Shown piece by piece: positions 38,001 to 50,000 of a DNA stretch of 64,000 bases. The notes beneath the pieces were generated by a model. That model was not told where the DNA came from and searched no databases. It saw only the letters and a program-made list of their open reading frames with translations. The DNA is from Strix aluco (Eukaryota; Chordata; Aves; Strigiformes; Strigidae): the NCBI RefSeq assembly GCF_031877795.1, contig NC_133943.1, positions 11,711,001 to 11,775,000 of the forward strand, in the 5' to 3' direction. The first letter of the stretch is position 1. Every line of letters starts with the position of its first letter. The translations under genes and the position numbers were made by a program.

Positions 38001-41000
38001 CTTGCACAGGGACACGGCACGGGGTCTGCATGAGACCCTTGTCAGCAGAGAGGGCTGAAAAATAAAAGTTGAACATTGAGACCATGTGTGCAGGGAGGGA
38101 AAGCTTGATGCAGCAGAGCTTCCCTGCACTTGCATGGAAGAAGGCTTGCAAATATTTCAGTATGTCAGGCATTTTGGTTGATCTCTCCTGGAAAGGAGGT
38201 GTCCTCTGAAGAGTACAAGGCAGATCTTCACACTGGCATCTGATTTGTGAGTCTTAAATAGCAATTACTGGGTGATTTGCCAGCAGCAGAACAGCACTGC
38301 CTGTGCTGCTGATGTGATCGAAGGGAGAGAGTGAGAAGGACAGATGCTTCGCAAGTCAGAATTTCAAGGAAATCCATCTCGGTTAAAGTTTATAAAAACT
38401 GATCTTAGCCAACAGACCCTATAGCATGTCTTTAAATACCACAGCCTTGAACAGCAATCTGTACTGAGTCATGCCTGGGGATTGCTCTTATTAGGGGCTA
38501 TTATGAGGGCTAGGGAAAGAGAGCAAGATACAACCACACACATACACACACAAAAAGACCAAATGCTGCTAAGTATCCAAAATCAATCTTCTGAGTCTGC
38601 GTGTTGTTTCCAGAAATGTATGAGTGGCTCGGGGCACTTAGTCTGACTGCAGTTTGTTTTGCCCATCAGCAGTGTCAGTTGTGTGGTGCTGTGGATGCTG
38701 GCCTCGTATGGGCTGGCTTGGAAGCCACCACCCAATGTAGGAAAAGTTATCTCGCGCTTCACCTTGTAGGTTCAGAGATCTGGCAACAAGTGCTTTTATG
38801 CAAGACCTTTTGTATACATGGCATTGTGCAGGAAGAGAGATTTTTTCTGAAATAAGAATGCCTTCTTCCAAATTAGCTTAGTCTACTGCTTACGTTATCC
38901 ACTTTGAAAACGCATGTGAGCACGCCAAATACCAGTGTCTGCCCATAGATACTGGCAATAATGAATCTGCTGTCCGTTTGCACCCTGCCTTGTTCCAAAA
39001 TAACTTTCATGTCTAGGCAAAGGATGCAGCTCACCTGCAAGGGTCAGCTACCCCCTCTGTTTTGCTCTTGCATAGTAATTATTATTTTAAAGGGTTCCAA
39101 GAAATGCCTCTGCAACCCCAATGTTTATGTAAGAGAGAAAGAGAAATTCATAATTTATTGAATTTGTGTGTGTTCTGCAGGGATTATTCATTGGAGGAAC
39201 GTACTAAGTGATTTTTTGTCTCCTAGTAACCGAATGTGGTTGCTTTTCCATGAATAATCTTTACAGTTTAACTTGACCAGCCAAATCTGAAAGGGAAGAC
39301 TCAAGTAAATTAAATTTATCAAGGTAAATAATTACAGATAGCTTTTTGCAGGTGAGAGAACAATTTTTTTCTCCTTCGTTTAACTACATAATAATCAGAT
39401 TGACAGATGCTGTCTGGAGAGTCTGCTTTTACTGAGCAGAACAATAGCGGAAGTTCGAGTCGTTACAAACTAAACTTCAAAACTTGCTTTGTTTAATATT
39501 CATAATTAATGAATTGGTTAAAACAGTCCTTTCCTCCCTCAGACAAGCAATGTGATAGTTTCCAGTGCTTCCTAATAGCAGTGCAGACTACTTGCCTTCT
39601 ATGGGTGCCAGGGTGGGGAGCCTGGGGTGGGGGTACCCTGCGGCTTGGAGTTCCTGACTGCTGATGGCTCATCTGCCTCATGAGGACACTGTGAGGCTTA
39701 GTTACTAAAATGTGTTGTGAAGCCCTTTTTCTCTGAAATGCTGGCTGCATGTGAAACAGCCAGAGTTTATCACTTAATAGAAGTGTTCATATTTTTTCTG
39801 CTTTACAATTTTTTTGATTAAAAATTAGCCCCTTTTCAAAATTGAGTTTTGAGGGATCGTGTTTCTTTTGAAATGCCTCTTACTCTTAGAAATATTAAAA
39901 GCTAGTTTTAGAAGCAAAACAAAAATAAAAATTTGCTTCCCAGCTCCCTGAACATGTTTACTATTTCTCCCACCCTCTTCAAGCATTCAGCTGACCATCT
40001 CTAAGCAGAGGGCAGAGGTACATTCCTCCCAGAGAGGTCAAAACTGCTTGTCATTTTAAAACAAACTGTTTTCAAACCATCTTTTTGTATGCATTCCTAT
40101 TTAGTAAATGTTTATGCACTCATGCAAAAAACCTGCACTCCTGTAAATACTGAAATCTATGGGCATGCCTCTAGACTCAATCACCAAACCACGTCAAGCA
40201 GCACTTAGGTAGTTGCTCAGATTTTCCTTTGAGATAAGATTAATGGTACAACCTCATGAGACAGTCCCAGAAGGAGGGAGAAGCTTTCTTTGTGTGCCTC
40301 TGAATCTTGACCATATTTTCCCCCTCCCTGATTTGCTCCCTGCCTTGTGTATCTTGAACACAGCCCTGCATCCAGCAGTCCTTGTTTCCTCCTTTCCAGT
40401 AGACTAAAGGTGATGGGCAGAAATGTTAAGTAGGGCAGTGCTGAGGACCCTTCTGTGCTTATATTCCTGTATTTTCCCTTTCTGTGCCTATATTTCTGTA
40501 CTGAGCCAGGGCATCACTTTGGAGTGATTGCTGTTGTGCATCTCCAGCCGTCATTCATCACCACAGACTCATCCCCTCGGATCTCTGCCCAGCCGAGTCA
40601 ACTCTCTTCCAGATCTCTCCCTGTCTTTTTCATAATCTTTTTCCCGGGGCTAAGAGCGGTGCTGGGAACACTAGTTGTGACTTGTCTCTCTCTGTGGCAA
40701 TGAAAGAGTAGCTGAAGGGAGTGATACTGTCTCATAGGTTGCCACTCTGTTGCCTTGGAGGGCTGTGGGTTTTGGGACCTGAAATGCTCTTTCTCCAGCA
40801 AGTGACCATTTCCCCAAAGAGCTGTTTGGGCAAGATATGGCTGGTGGTGGAGAGGGTGTTTGGGGTGTAGCCACAGCACTGCCTGGGATCCATGCTGGGG
40901 AGTAACCCCAGGACTGTGGTGGTGAGGAATGATTGAGGCAGACATGCCAGCTCAGCTCCATCCTTCAGGTGGCCCTGGGCAACCCTGGGTGCACATGCTG

Positions 41001-44000
41001 CGCTGGGGCTTTGCCCGATGTGGACATGTAGGTCTGACAAAGAGAAGGAAGAAATCTCCCCATCCAAAATGCTATGGGCCTGCCCTGCTTGTCACAGGAT
41101 GGAGAGCTGCAGAAAAAAAATCAAATTCAGCAGTTACTGCTATGAGAAATGAGGTATTAACGTGAGGCAGATGGGACAGATGGGAGCAAAAGGCAGGGCC
41201 TTTAGGCACAGGCCTATGCCTTGTGCAGTACTCGAGGAATACTGTTCTCGTGCTGAGGGAGGCTCCTGGTGCTGCCTCTGGGGCTTGGAGAGGTTCATGG
41301 CTTGGCTGGGCCTGCTCTGGGGAGGGTCTGCAGGTATTGGCCCACTGGCAGCTCCTCCATATTAGGTACTACCTCAAGCTAATAAGACACTGTTTTGCAA
41401 CATCTTGTGTTCTCCAAGCAAAGGAACCATTGCACTCAGTATGCCATTAATACACGACCATATGGCACTGCTTGTGTGCAGGTGAGGGCTCCTGGTGGTT
41501 TGGCTACGGCATGAAACATTTCTGCTATTGATTCTACTTGACCAGGGTGGCCTAGAAAAACCTAAAAGGGCACAGGAGGACATGCTGCTGTCTCACCAAG
41601 CTCTGCATGCATAGGAAGCTGAGCTGGAAAGCATCCTTGAATTTGCTGCGGTGAGGCAGGCACCTGCTCTGCCCTGGTGCTGTCGATGGGCAGAAGGTTT
41701 GCTGGTCCCATGTCCCAGGCTCTGTCTGAAAAAAACCCACTGTGGTGCTAATGAAGGGGCTTTCTCATTGGGAACCAGTGGTTTTGAGCATATCTCAAGC
41801 ATGCACAAAAGCGTGGGAAATGGAAGGGATAAGGAGGGCTAGGTCAGGACAGGCATTTAGGGCATGGTGTACATCCTGGGGTGATGCTGAGGACAAGCTG
41901 TGCCACTTCCCAGCCCCTTTCCCTCCTAGTATCTGCCACAAGCAGCTCCTGCAAGCAGAAGGCTGGTTTCGCCAGCAAAAGGTGATGAGATTGTCTTTGG
42001 TGGGTGCTCTGGTCTGTCTGTCCATCAAGAAAGCTCGCACACATACCAAAGTGCATGCAAACCTTGCTGTGGCACATGCAGCACGTCGGTGCTGGATGTC
42101 CTCCATGGACCTGAGCTGATAGAGCTGTGCCAGGGTGGACATTGGCCACTGCTGTTCAGATGATTTTCAGCATTATTTTTAGACATCTTGAGTGCAATTC
42201 ACTTCAGCTGGAGCCAATTCCTCGATGTGCTGGCAGACGAGGGGTTGGGTGGATGGGTGCGTGCCTGCTTGGGGGGAACGTGACTTTCTGTGGGATGCAG
42301 GGAGGTTTCATGGAAACCGAGCCTCTCCCCTTCTGCCAGCAGCAGATCGCTGCAATGAATGAGTTGTTTAGTCTTTCCTGGAGCTCTTCAAGTGACTGTT
42401 CAGATTTGGTATTTCAAGAAGGTGCTCCATGAGCAGTGGCACCCATAATGCCCAGTGTCTGGTGAATTTGGGAGTAGGGGAAGGCCCTTGTGTGGGTCCA
42501 TTTTGATGGCTTCAGGCTTTCTGTACAGTTGGCCTTTTTCAGCATGTTTCCAGCTCGGAAGTCCCTGGGAGATGATGCGAGTGGCACACGCAACATGGGA
42601 GGCACTCTGTGCCATCTATTTCAAAGAAGAGGAGGGACAGCATGTAGTCGTGCTGCTGCCTCTGTTTTATTGTGGCCAGAACCACCAGACGCTCTAAGCT
42701 GTCAACATGTAATTGTATATTTTTTGTCTGGTAATAAAAATTTGTTCTACCAAAAAAAAAAAGAAAAAAGAAAGAGCCAAAACAACCACCCAAAGAGAAA
42801 CAAATTCTTTCTCTCCACAGTTTTTCTCCGCAGTGATTTATAGGTGTATTTTTCCAAGTAAATCCAAACGAGGCCAGTGAATGACTCTGAATTAAAAGTT
42901 TGATTCGGTTAATTGAAACAAGAGCCATCTGGGTGGAAATGGGAGGTTTTAGACAGCTGTTTATATTGTTTCATGTGGGATTTACAAAATCTCCAATTCC
43001 ATAGTTACTAAGGAGTGTGCTGTTTGACTGTACAGTGGTGTTTTATAGGTGTAAATGATCTATGAAGAATACAAAACCCAACACAGCTATAAAAATAACA
43101 ACAGCTTGCCGCTCTGCAGTAAACTGTTTTGAAGGTATTTACCAAGTGTGCTCTGCTGAACGATGGTCCAAACTCCACCTTAAAAATGTGGGAAAACATG
43201 ATGAAAACCAATACTTTATATTGCCTGGACCTACCCTGGCAGGCAGGCGTCCATGGTCAATCACTGTTGAGGTTGCATTGCTGTTTGTTTGCTGTATAAT
43301 TCACACATAACACCCCATCTCTTGGGAGCAATTCCTTCCTCTGGGGGAGGGAGCAAAAAAAGGCTTTGGCCTTTTTCTGACCACAAAACCTGGCATTTAT
43401 CTTCAACAATGCAAGGAATTGTCTCTCATCTCATTCTTTGGCTCACATGCGTTTATCATCTCTTGGCTGTGGTACCACAAAGGGAGAGTAAAGGGAGAAA
43501 AATGTTGATGTTGACTTAGGTGTGCTGGGATCAAATCCCACTGGTGTTAAGAAGATTGACATGGAGGCTTAAAAATAAACCTCTCTTGCTCAAATCCTTT
43601 TCGAGTTGAAATAATTGAAGTAATTTGAGATGAAGAAAGGGGCTGAGGTCATTTTGTGTCCAGTAATGGTATGCTTGTATTTTCTTCTGTTTGGACAGTT
43701 TAACGTCTTGAAGTGGCTCTTGTTTCCTCTTATTAATTCCTGTAAATATCATGGAAAAGGATCTCACAGCTCAGCCATGCAGCAGCCAAGTGTTGCACAA
43801 CCACCTGTCTTTCGAATTGGCTTCATAGCTTAGCAGAAAACCATGCATTTAAAAAAATTTCAACCAAGGAAAAAGGGATGCATCTTTTTTTTAGTGGAAC
43901 ATTTTCCTCTGTTTCTGGACCAGCAAAGAACTCTCCTCTTCTTTTTTTTTTTCTTTCTTTTTTTTTTTTTTTTCCTTTTAACAATTTTTGGCTTTATCTC

Positions 44001-47000
44001 TGAGGATGTACAGTATTTAGGAAAAGCTATAGCTTATTCGTCTGAACATTAACTAAAACAGCCAACAAAATATGTGATATTATTGTACAAGTTGGACTGT
44101 ACGTGAGTTGAATGAAGTCACTAGCCCTTCAGATCACTTGGAAAGAGAGTCTGGCCAGTATTAAATTTATTTAAAATCTCCCTGCTGGGAGAGTGTTGGT
44201 CTTAGGCATTAGCCCACCCAGCTCAGGCTGGACTCAGCCCTTGTGCAGTTACCTATAACCCATTAGAGTCCCCACCACTACAAATCCCTTTGTGCTTTGT
44301 GATGCCTCCAGGGAAGCTAGCCTGGTAGAGTGCAAGAGCTGTGCTCACCCCCCAATTTAATTATAACCAGTTATTCCCATCCCTTTGCCCTGCTTTGGAT
44401 TCTTTACATATTGTTTCAGAAAAGCTTAGTGGAATCGCAGCCTTTGTATATATAAAATATAGGATGATTGAAGACCTGGCCACTTCTTTATTTAGCTTCC
44501 TCAGCCATGCGTTCCTCCCAAAGCATTTTCCCCTCTCGCTGCCAGATCACTGTTTAAACTGTGTGTAAATATAAAAGGAACCGTGGACAACGTTTAAAAA
44601 TGCTGCACCATGTTGGGAACAAGGCTTGTTGGAAAGAACATCTTCCTAGAGGCCTTTTTTCCCGTTTTCCTGTGGTTTTGTGGCTCCCTTAGGACAGATC
44701 AAAAGCCCTGTATGGGTGCCACCGTTAAGTCTAATGGCTCTCTGGTTATCCATCCCTGTTTGGACTGAAATAGCTCCACCGTTTTTTCCTTTAAACTGAA
44801 TTCTTTCCTGTCCTTTGAGTACAGAGAAGTTGTAATTAGGAGGAAAAAAAAAAAAAAAAAGAGACCCTTAGAACCACTATGAAGAGAGAAGATAAAGACG
44901 AAAGAGGCTTCTGTAACAAATTTGAGGCAAAGAAAAATAGCAGGTTTATTCCTTTTATCATAAGGTTTTCTTGGAAAAAGTTGAAGGCAGAAATGAATGG
45001 CCAGGCTTTCCTTTCTGTGCCTGTAGCATCGCTCTGAGTGCTGATTTTGCCCTTTATCTGCAGCTTTTCTTCCTTTGTAGTCCTGGCCCTGGACAATTCC
45101 TGTGCTTATGGGAAAGTTTTCTTGTGTTTTACTGAGTGTGGAAAACGTGCTCAGCTCATCACGCTTCTCGGCTCGAGCATCACACACCCGACCTGAGTCG
45201 CCTGTGGTACGGTGCGGTGCACACGCAGGCCCCGGGAGGGCTCTGACAGCACATCTTGTGTACTGGCCTTTCTCCAAACATGCTTTTTGGAGGTGGGAAG
45301 GGCATAAGTATAAATTGCATACAGCCCAAATTCAGAGGGATGAAGATAACGTAAATGCTGGCTTTTCGGGTGTTTTCAAAGAACAGGGTATCGAAAGTGA
45401 GGCTGAATTACCACTACTACTTCTCAAATCTTTTTTTTTTCCCCATTTCACAGGCTGCTCTCCTGGGCAGTGCTGTGACGCTGCCTGTCTGTAGGGGATG
45501 GGTGGGTTTCCTGCATCAGGGAGACAACAAAATTCTTTCCCTCTTTGTTCCTGTCTGTGCTGGAAGTGACATATTGATGGGCTGTGGGAAGGATGTGCCA
45601 AGCTCCAGCACTCTTTCCACGAGCCCTGTATTGAAACTGTGGGATGGAATAAAATTGCTGCTCTGAGGATATTAAAAGGGAATGCGTTTCATTCTCCAAT
45701 TTCATTAAAAGCCATTAACATTGGAATGACATGGTCACTATTTATAAATCCCCAGTGCAGATGACTTGGTACAGCTGGTCAGAAGAAAAGAGGTTCAATG
45801 GAAACAGGGAGTCTGTTTGCATTAATGGTCGTTATGGGCGAGGGGAGAGGGTGAGGGCATGGACCGTTTCAATGTCAGTGATTACACCACTCACACATTC
45901 TTGTAACTCTTCAACAAATCACAGCTGTGATTGGAAAAGGAAAATGCTGGTTCAGAACAATGCGTTTTAAACATAAAGCATTGCTCTGAAAAACAGTTCT
46001 GAGCTGTTTATACTGTCTGTAGGAGAAAAGTTGTCATGGAAGTGAAGAATTAATGAATGGAGAGGAATTGGGGGCAAGGAGACCAACCCAGATTTGTTTT
46101 TTAATCTGTGAAAAATACTCTAACTAGGATCTTTTCTGTGCAGTGTGATTAATCAGGAATATGCAATGGCTTTCGCACAGACACAACAACAACGGAGGTC
46201 CCTCCCTGCCTCAAAGCGAGAGCCACGTGGTGGCCTCAAGCCTCGAGGGACCAGCAGCAGTCACTAATACGGCAGGGTTTGGGGTCTCTTGGATTGCTCT
46301 TAGGCTGTATCTGGGGTCTCTGCTGCAGCAGTGAACGCTGCTGGCCTGGAGCAGGGAGGAAGGGGAAGGGATCTCTGAGCCAGACCCCAGTGGCACAATA
46401 TCCTATAAAATTAGGAATATCTCTTTGTCTGACTTTATGCCATGAAAATCCATATTTGAGCCATGCTGTAAAGCACTGAGGCCACTGACGACAAAGTCCT
46501 TCTCCTCTAATGACTGCAGCAGTCATTAGAGAAAAAGGCGCCCTGACATATGTACTGTGGGACTGCCCTTGAGTCAGGCTGTGGAAAAAGGGAGTGCACA
46601 AGGAAAATGGTGCTTGACATAACAGCAAAGCAACTGTTAAAATGGGATCCTTGGATGTTGGCCTTCTAAGCTGGGTTTGACTTGCAGCGAGCACAATGCA
46701 CTTGGTTTGATGAAATTGATGCATCAGAAGATGGTAGTGGGCTTCAGACCTGCCCAAAGTAACAGTCATAGGAAAAAAAAAAAAAAGTTTAGCATTGTAA
46801 ATCCATGGAAATTGCACCCCATTTCTGTATGAATTTAGTAAATCAAGGCAGAACCCAACTGCCCCAGAGAACATGAGGGTTTTCATCCACATCTCTGGTC
46901 CTCTCCTTCCATCTTTGGGTCTTCAGCTGAGTTCATTCCTCCAGACCAGTCTTTCCAACCTGAAGTGTTACATCTTTTAGTGCTCTCTGCTTTATGGTGC

Positions 47001-50000
47001 ACTTTATTGTCTGTTTCTAGAAAACAGTGAAAATAATAAACCACAAAAATAGACATTTTAATCACTGACCAACAAGCTGAGCATTTAGATTTGGAAAATA
47101 TTTAGTCTCCCAACCTAGCAGTCCTCAGAAACCATTTGTGGAGTTGCTTAAACAGACGTCAACTGCTTACTTTTCATCGCTTTTGATCACCTCCCAAAAC
47201 TGTGCTATGGACTCTGAGTTTAGGACTAGAAGATAAACTGAGCTGAGCAGCCCTCTGCTCTCCCCAAGTTAAGCTTAACTTTCTAAAGAAGGTAACAATT
47301 TTGCAAAAACATAATACATCAAGTAAGAGGCACAGATTTGCTCTCCTGGTGTATGAAATCATGCGCATTGCATATGCAGTGTATTAGTGAGAATGTAGTC
47401 CAAAAATTCCCAGTAAGAGCTATAGTAAGAGTGGCTGACTGATTATTTTTGACAAGCTGTTTTTATCTTTAGCCAGTAGCCAAAAGTTTCATGTAGTTTT
47501 GCATCCCATATTTTATGATTTTCAAATCCCTGACATCTTTCAAAGCTCTTTGGCTCGTGAGCATGGCCTTCTGACTGACACGAGCCAGTGGACTTGGGTG
47601 TCGAGGCCATATAACAGATTACAATAAGCTGTGCCATTTCCAAGGCTCCTCATCTATCATGCAGCTGCTTTCATCGCTCTCACCGCAAGACTTGAGCAAG
47701 GATTATGGCATGAACCCTGCCTTTTCTCCATCCCTCTCCTGTTTGCTGTTGCTCTGTCTCTCATTAACCATGTCTAAGAATTTGTGACTAGAGTTGCAGA
47801 CTCATTGACCCAGATTCGCTAATAATACGGGGGAGAGGAGATTTTTTTCCATGCTTAATCGCTGGCTTCTGTGTATTCTTAGTGCTATTTATATGCAGGA
47901 GAACTAAAAGCCTGTAATAAAGATGGGGCCAACTTTGCAGCAAAATTTGTGCACGCATGCAGTGAGAGGCACAACAGGAGAGAGACGGGGGAACAGGGAG
48001 ACAGAGATGAGTGTAGGTGGATTCACCTATACTTGCAGACCCAGCAGTAGATTTTTTGATAGCAGACCCTGCTTCTACAGCCTGATCCACAAGACCATAT
48101 TGGTTTATAGCTCAGGGCTCCCCGCTTTGCTCTGAAAATGCCACACTATCAAAGTCATGCACTGGCTTTCTTTGTCTCAAGTTTGATTTCCTTTACCACC
48201 AAAAAGCAAAGTCAAGCAGAAGGTCTGGAAGTGGGTTGGGAGAATATTCCTGCCTGATCTGGGAGAGCGTTGGCTCTCCCCAGTCTTTGGGGCTCTGTGA
48301 TCACTTCTAGGTCGTGGAAGATTTGCTATCAGCACTTTTCATCCTTGGAGCAGGCCTTCTGTCATGGTTTATTTTCTGCTTCAAGCCAGCTGGTGGATCT
48401 TGGAGAGAGTCATTGGTTTTTCAGCTGTACTTGCCATCTTTTGGCTCCGATGCTGGTGTCATGATGGGATGTTCAGTTAACCAGGAGAGCTAAGGCCTGG
48501 TGTTGGCTTTCCTGTCAAGGCAACTGTTTTTTTAAATGATATGGTTGAACTTCTGTGAACTTTGTGTTCATATGATCTCCCCACTACAAGGAAAGGGCTT
48601 AATTTGAAAGAGCAGCGATGTAGGAGCTTGTTTCCTGAGAACATGGCGGGAAGCAGGGGATGGAGCAGCCTGGAAAATACTACAAGGTCCTGCTGGAATT
48701 GCCCGTGTTTGCTGATTTGAGAAAAAAAATCAGAACAAAAGGATTTTGCCTAATGCTGTTGGCAAATACTTCTCTGCTTTCATGGAGGAACGCCTAGAAG
48801 ACCAGAATAAACGTGTCATTAGTCTCTGCCTAGAAAAAATGGGCTTTAGCATTTTGTTTAAATCCCCCATAAAATGTTTGGTTTCAAGCATTAGCCACAG
48901 AAGCAAGAGGGTTTTCTCACTTGAAAATCCTCATGGAGACAGGCACAACTTGATTTTGCGAGCTGAAGTCAATCCCCATTCTCTGCCAGGGATTTTTCTG
49001 GACTGTTCTGCAATGGAAAATGTTATATGTCCATTAGATATTTGCATCAGGAGTTCCTTCAGTGCCATAACACACCTTTTTTTAAAGGAAAAACTGTCTT
49101 TCTTCCTCCCCTCCTTCCCAAATTAGTCTCTTCAAAAATGTCACATTTCCTGCAATTCACTACAGGCTCTTCAGTCTCCCCTTAACGCCTCAATTTCAGT
49201 ATCACTCTATTGCAAGTGAACCGTGTGGGTTTTTTTAACTCCCTGGAAATTGGTCTCAGGTTAGAGGATCAGGCAAGGAGACCTTTACATCAAAGCAGGG
49301 CTCTGGACTGGTCATGCAAACCACAGGAATTTAGATGGGGTATGTTTATTAATTGTCAAGTTGAGTTTTCCAGCGTTTGAGCCAGCAGGATGTTCAGAAA
49401 TGAGGCCAATTTTTTGTAGCAGCCTTATAATGAATTTGGTAGCCTAACAAATTGCAAATTCACACTGGTGAGCATGGAATAGGCGACACCAGTGCTTCCC
49501 GCAGAGCTCCCCAACACATTTTCTATATTTAAAAAAAAATAAAAATGTCTAGGCAGTGCACTAAATTTATATGTGAACAGATTTTTATCTCTTGTTCACA
49601 GAAGATAAGATCGCGTCGGAGCAGAATCCTGTTTCATGTTACTGTTAACGTTTGTTATCTGCAGTAACAGCCTAGCCTGCTTCTTCCAGCCTCCGGCAAG
49701 GCTCCAGCCCGCGCGCCCGCGGGCGGCTGCAGCATCTCCAGCAGGAAGGATGCAGTGGGAAAAAAAAAAGAAAGAGCGTGGTGAGGACCGTGCTATTACT
49801 GGACCATACTGTGATTGACTTTCAGTCCGTGAGGGTTGTCCCTGCGAGCTTGCGATCATGCAGTAAACTTGACCTCATTGTCCCCACCTGTTGGGATTTT
49901 CCTATTTCAAAGCAAAAGCCACCTGACCCCTCTCTCCAGACGCCCTGTTTAATGTTCAACAGGGTTGTTGCAGCAGCAGAGACCTAACTATCTACTGTAA

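Noticed and set aside
49185..49235. Weak MIR-like word 'cgcctcaatttcagtatcac'
   Set aside because: Only one block of the MIR core is present and the flanks do not continue the pattern.
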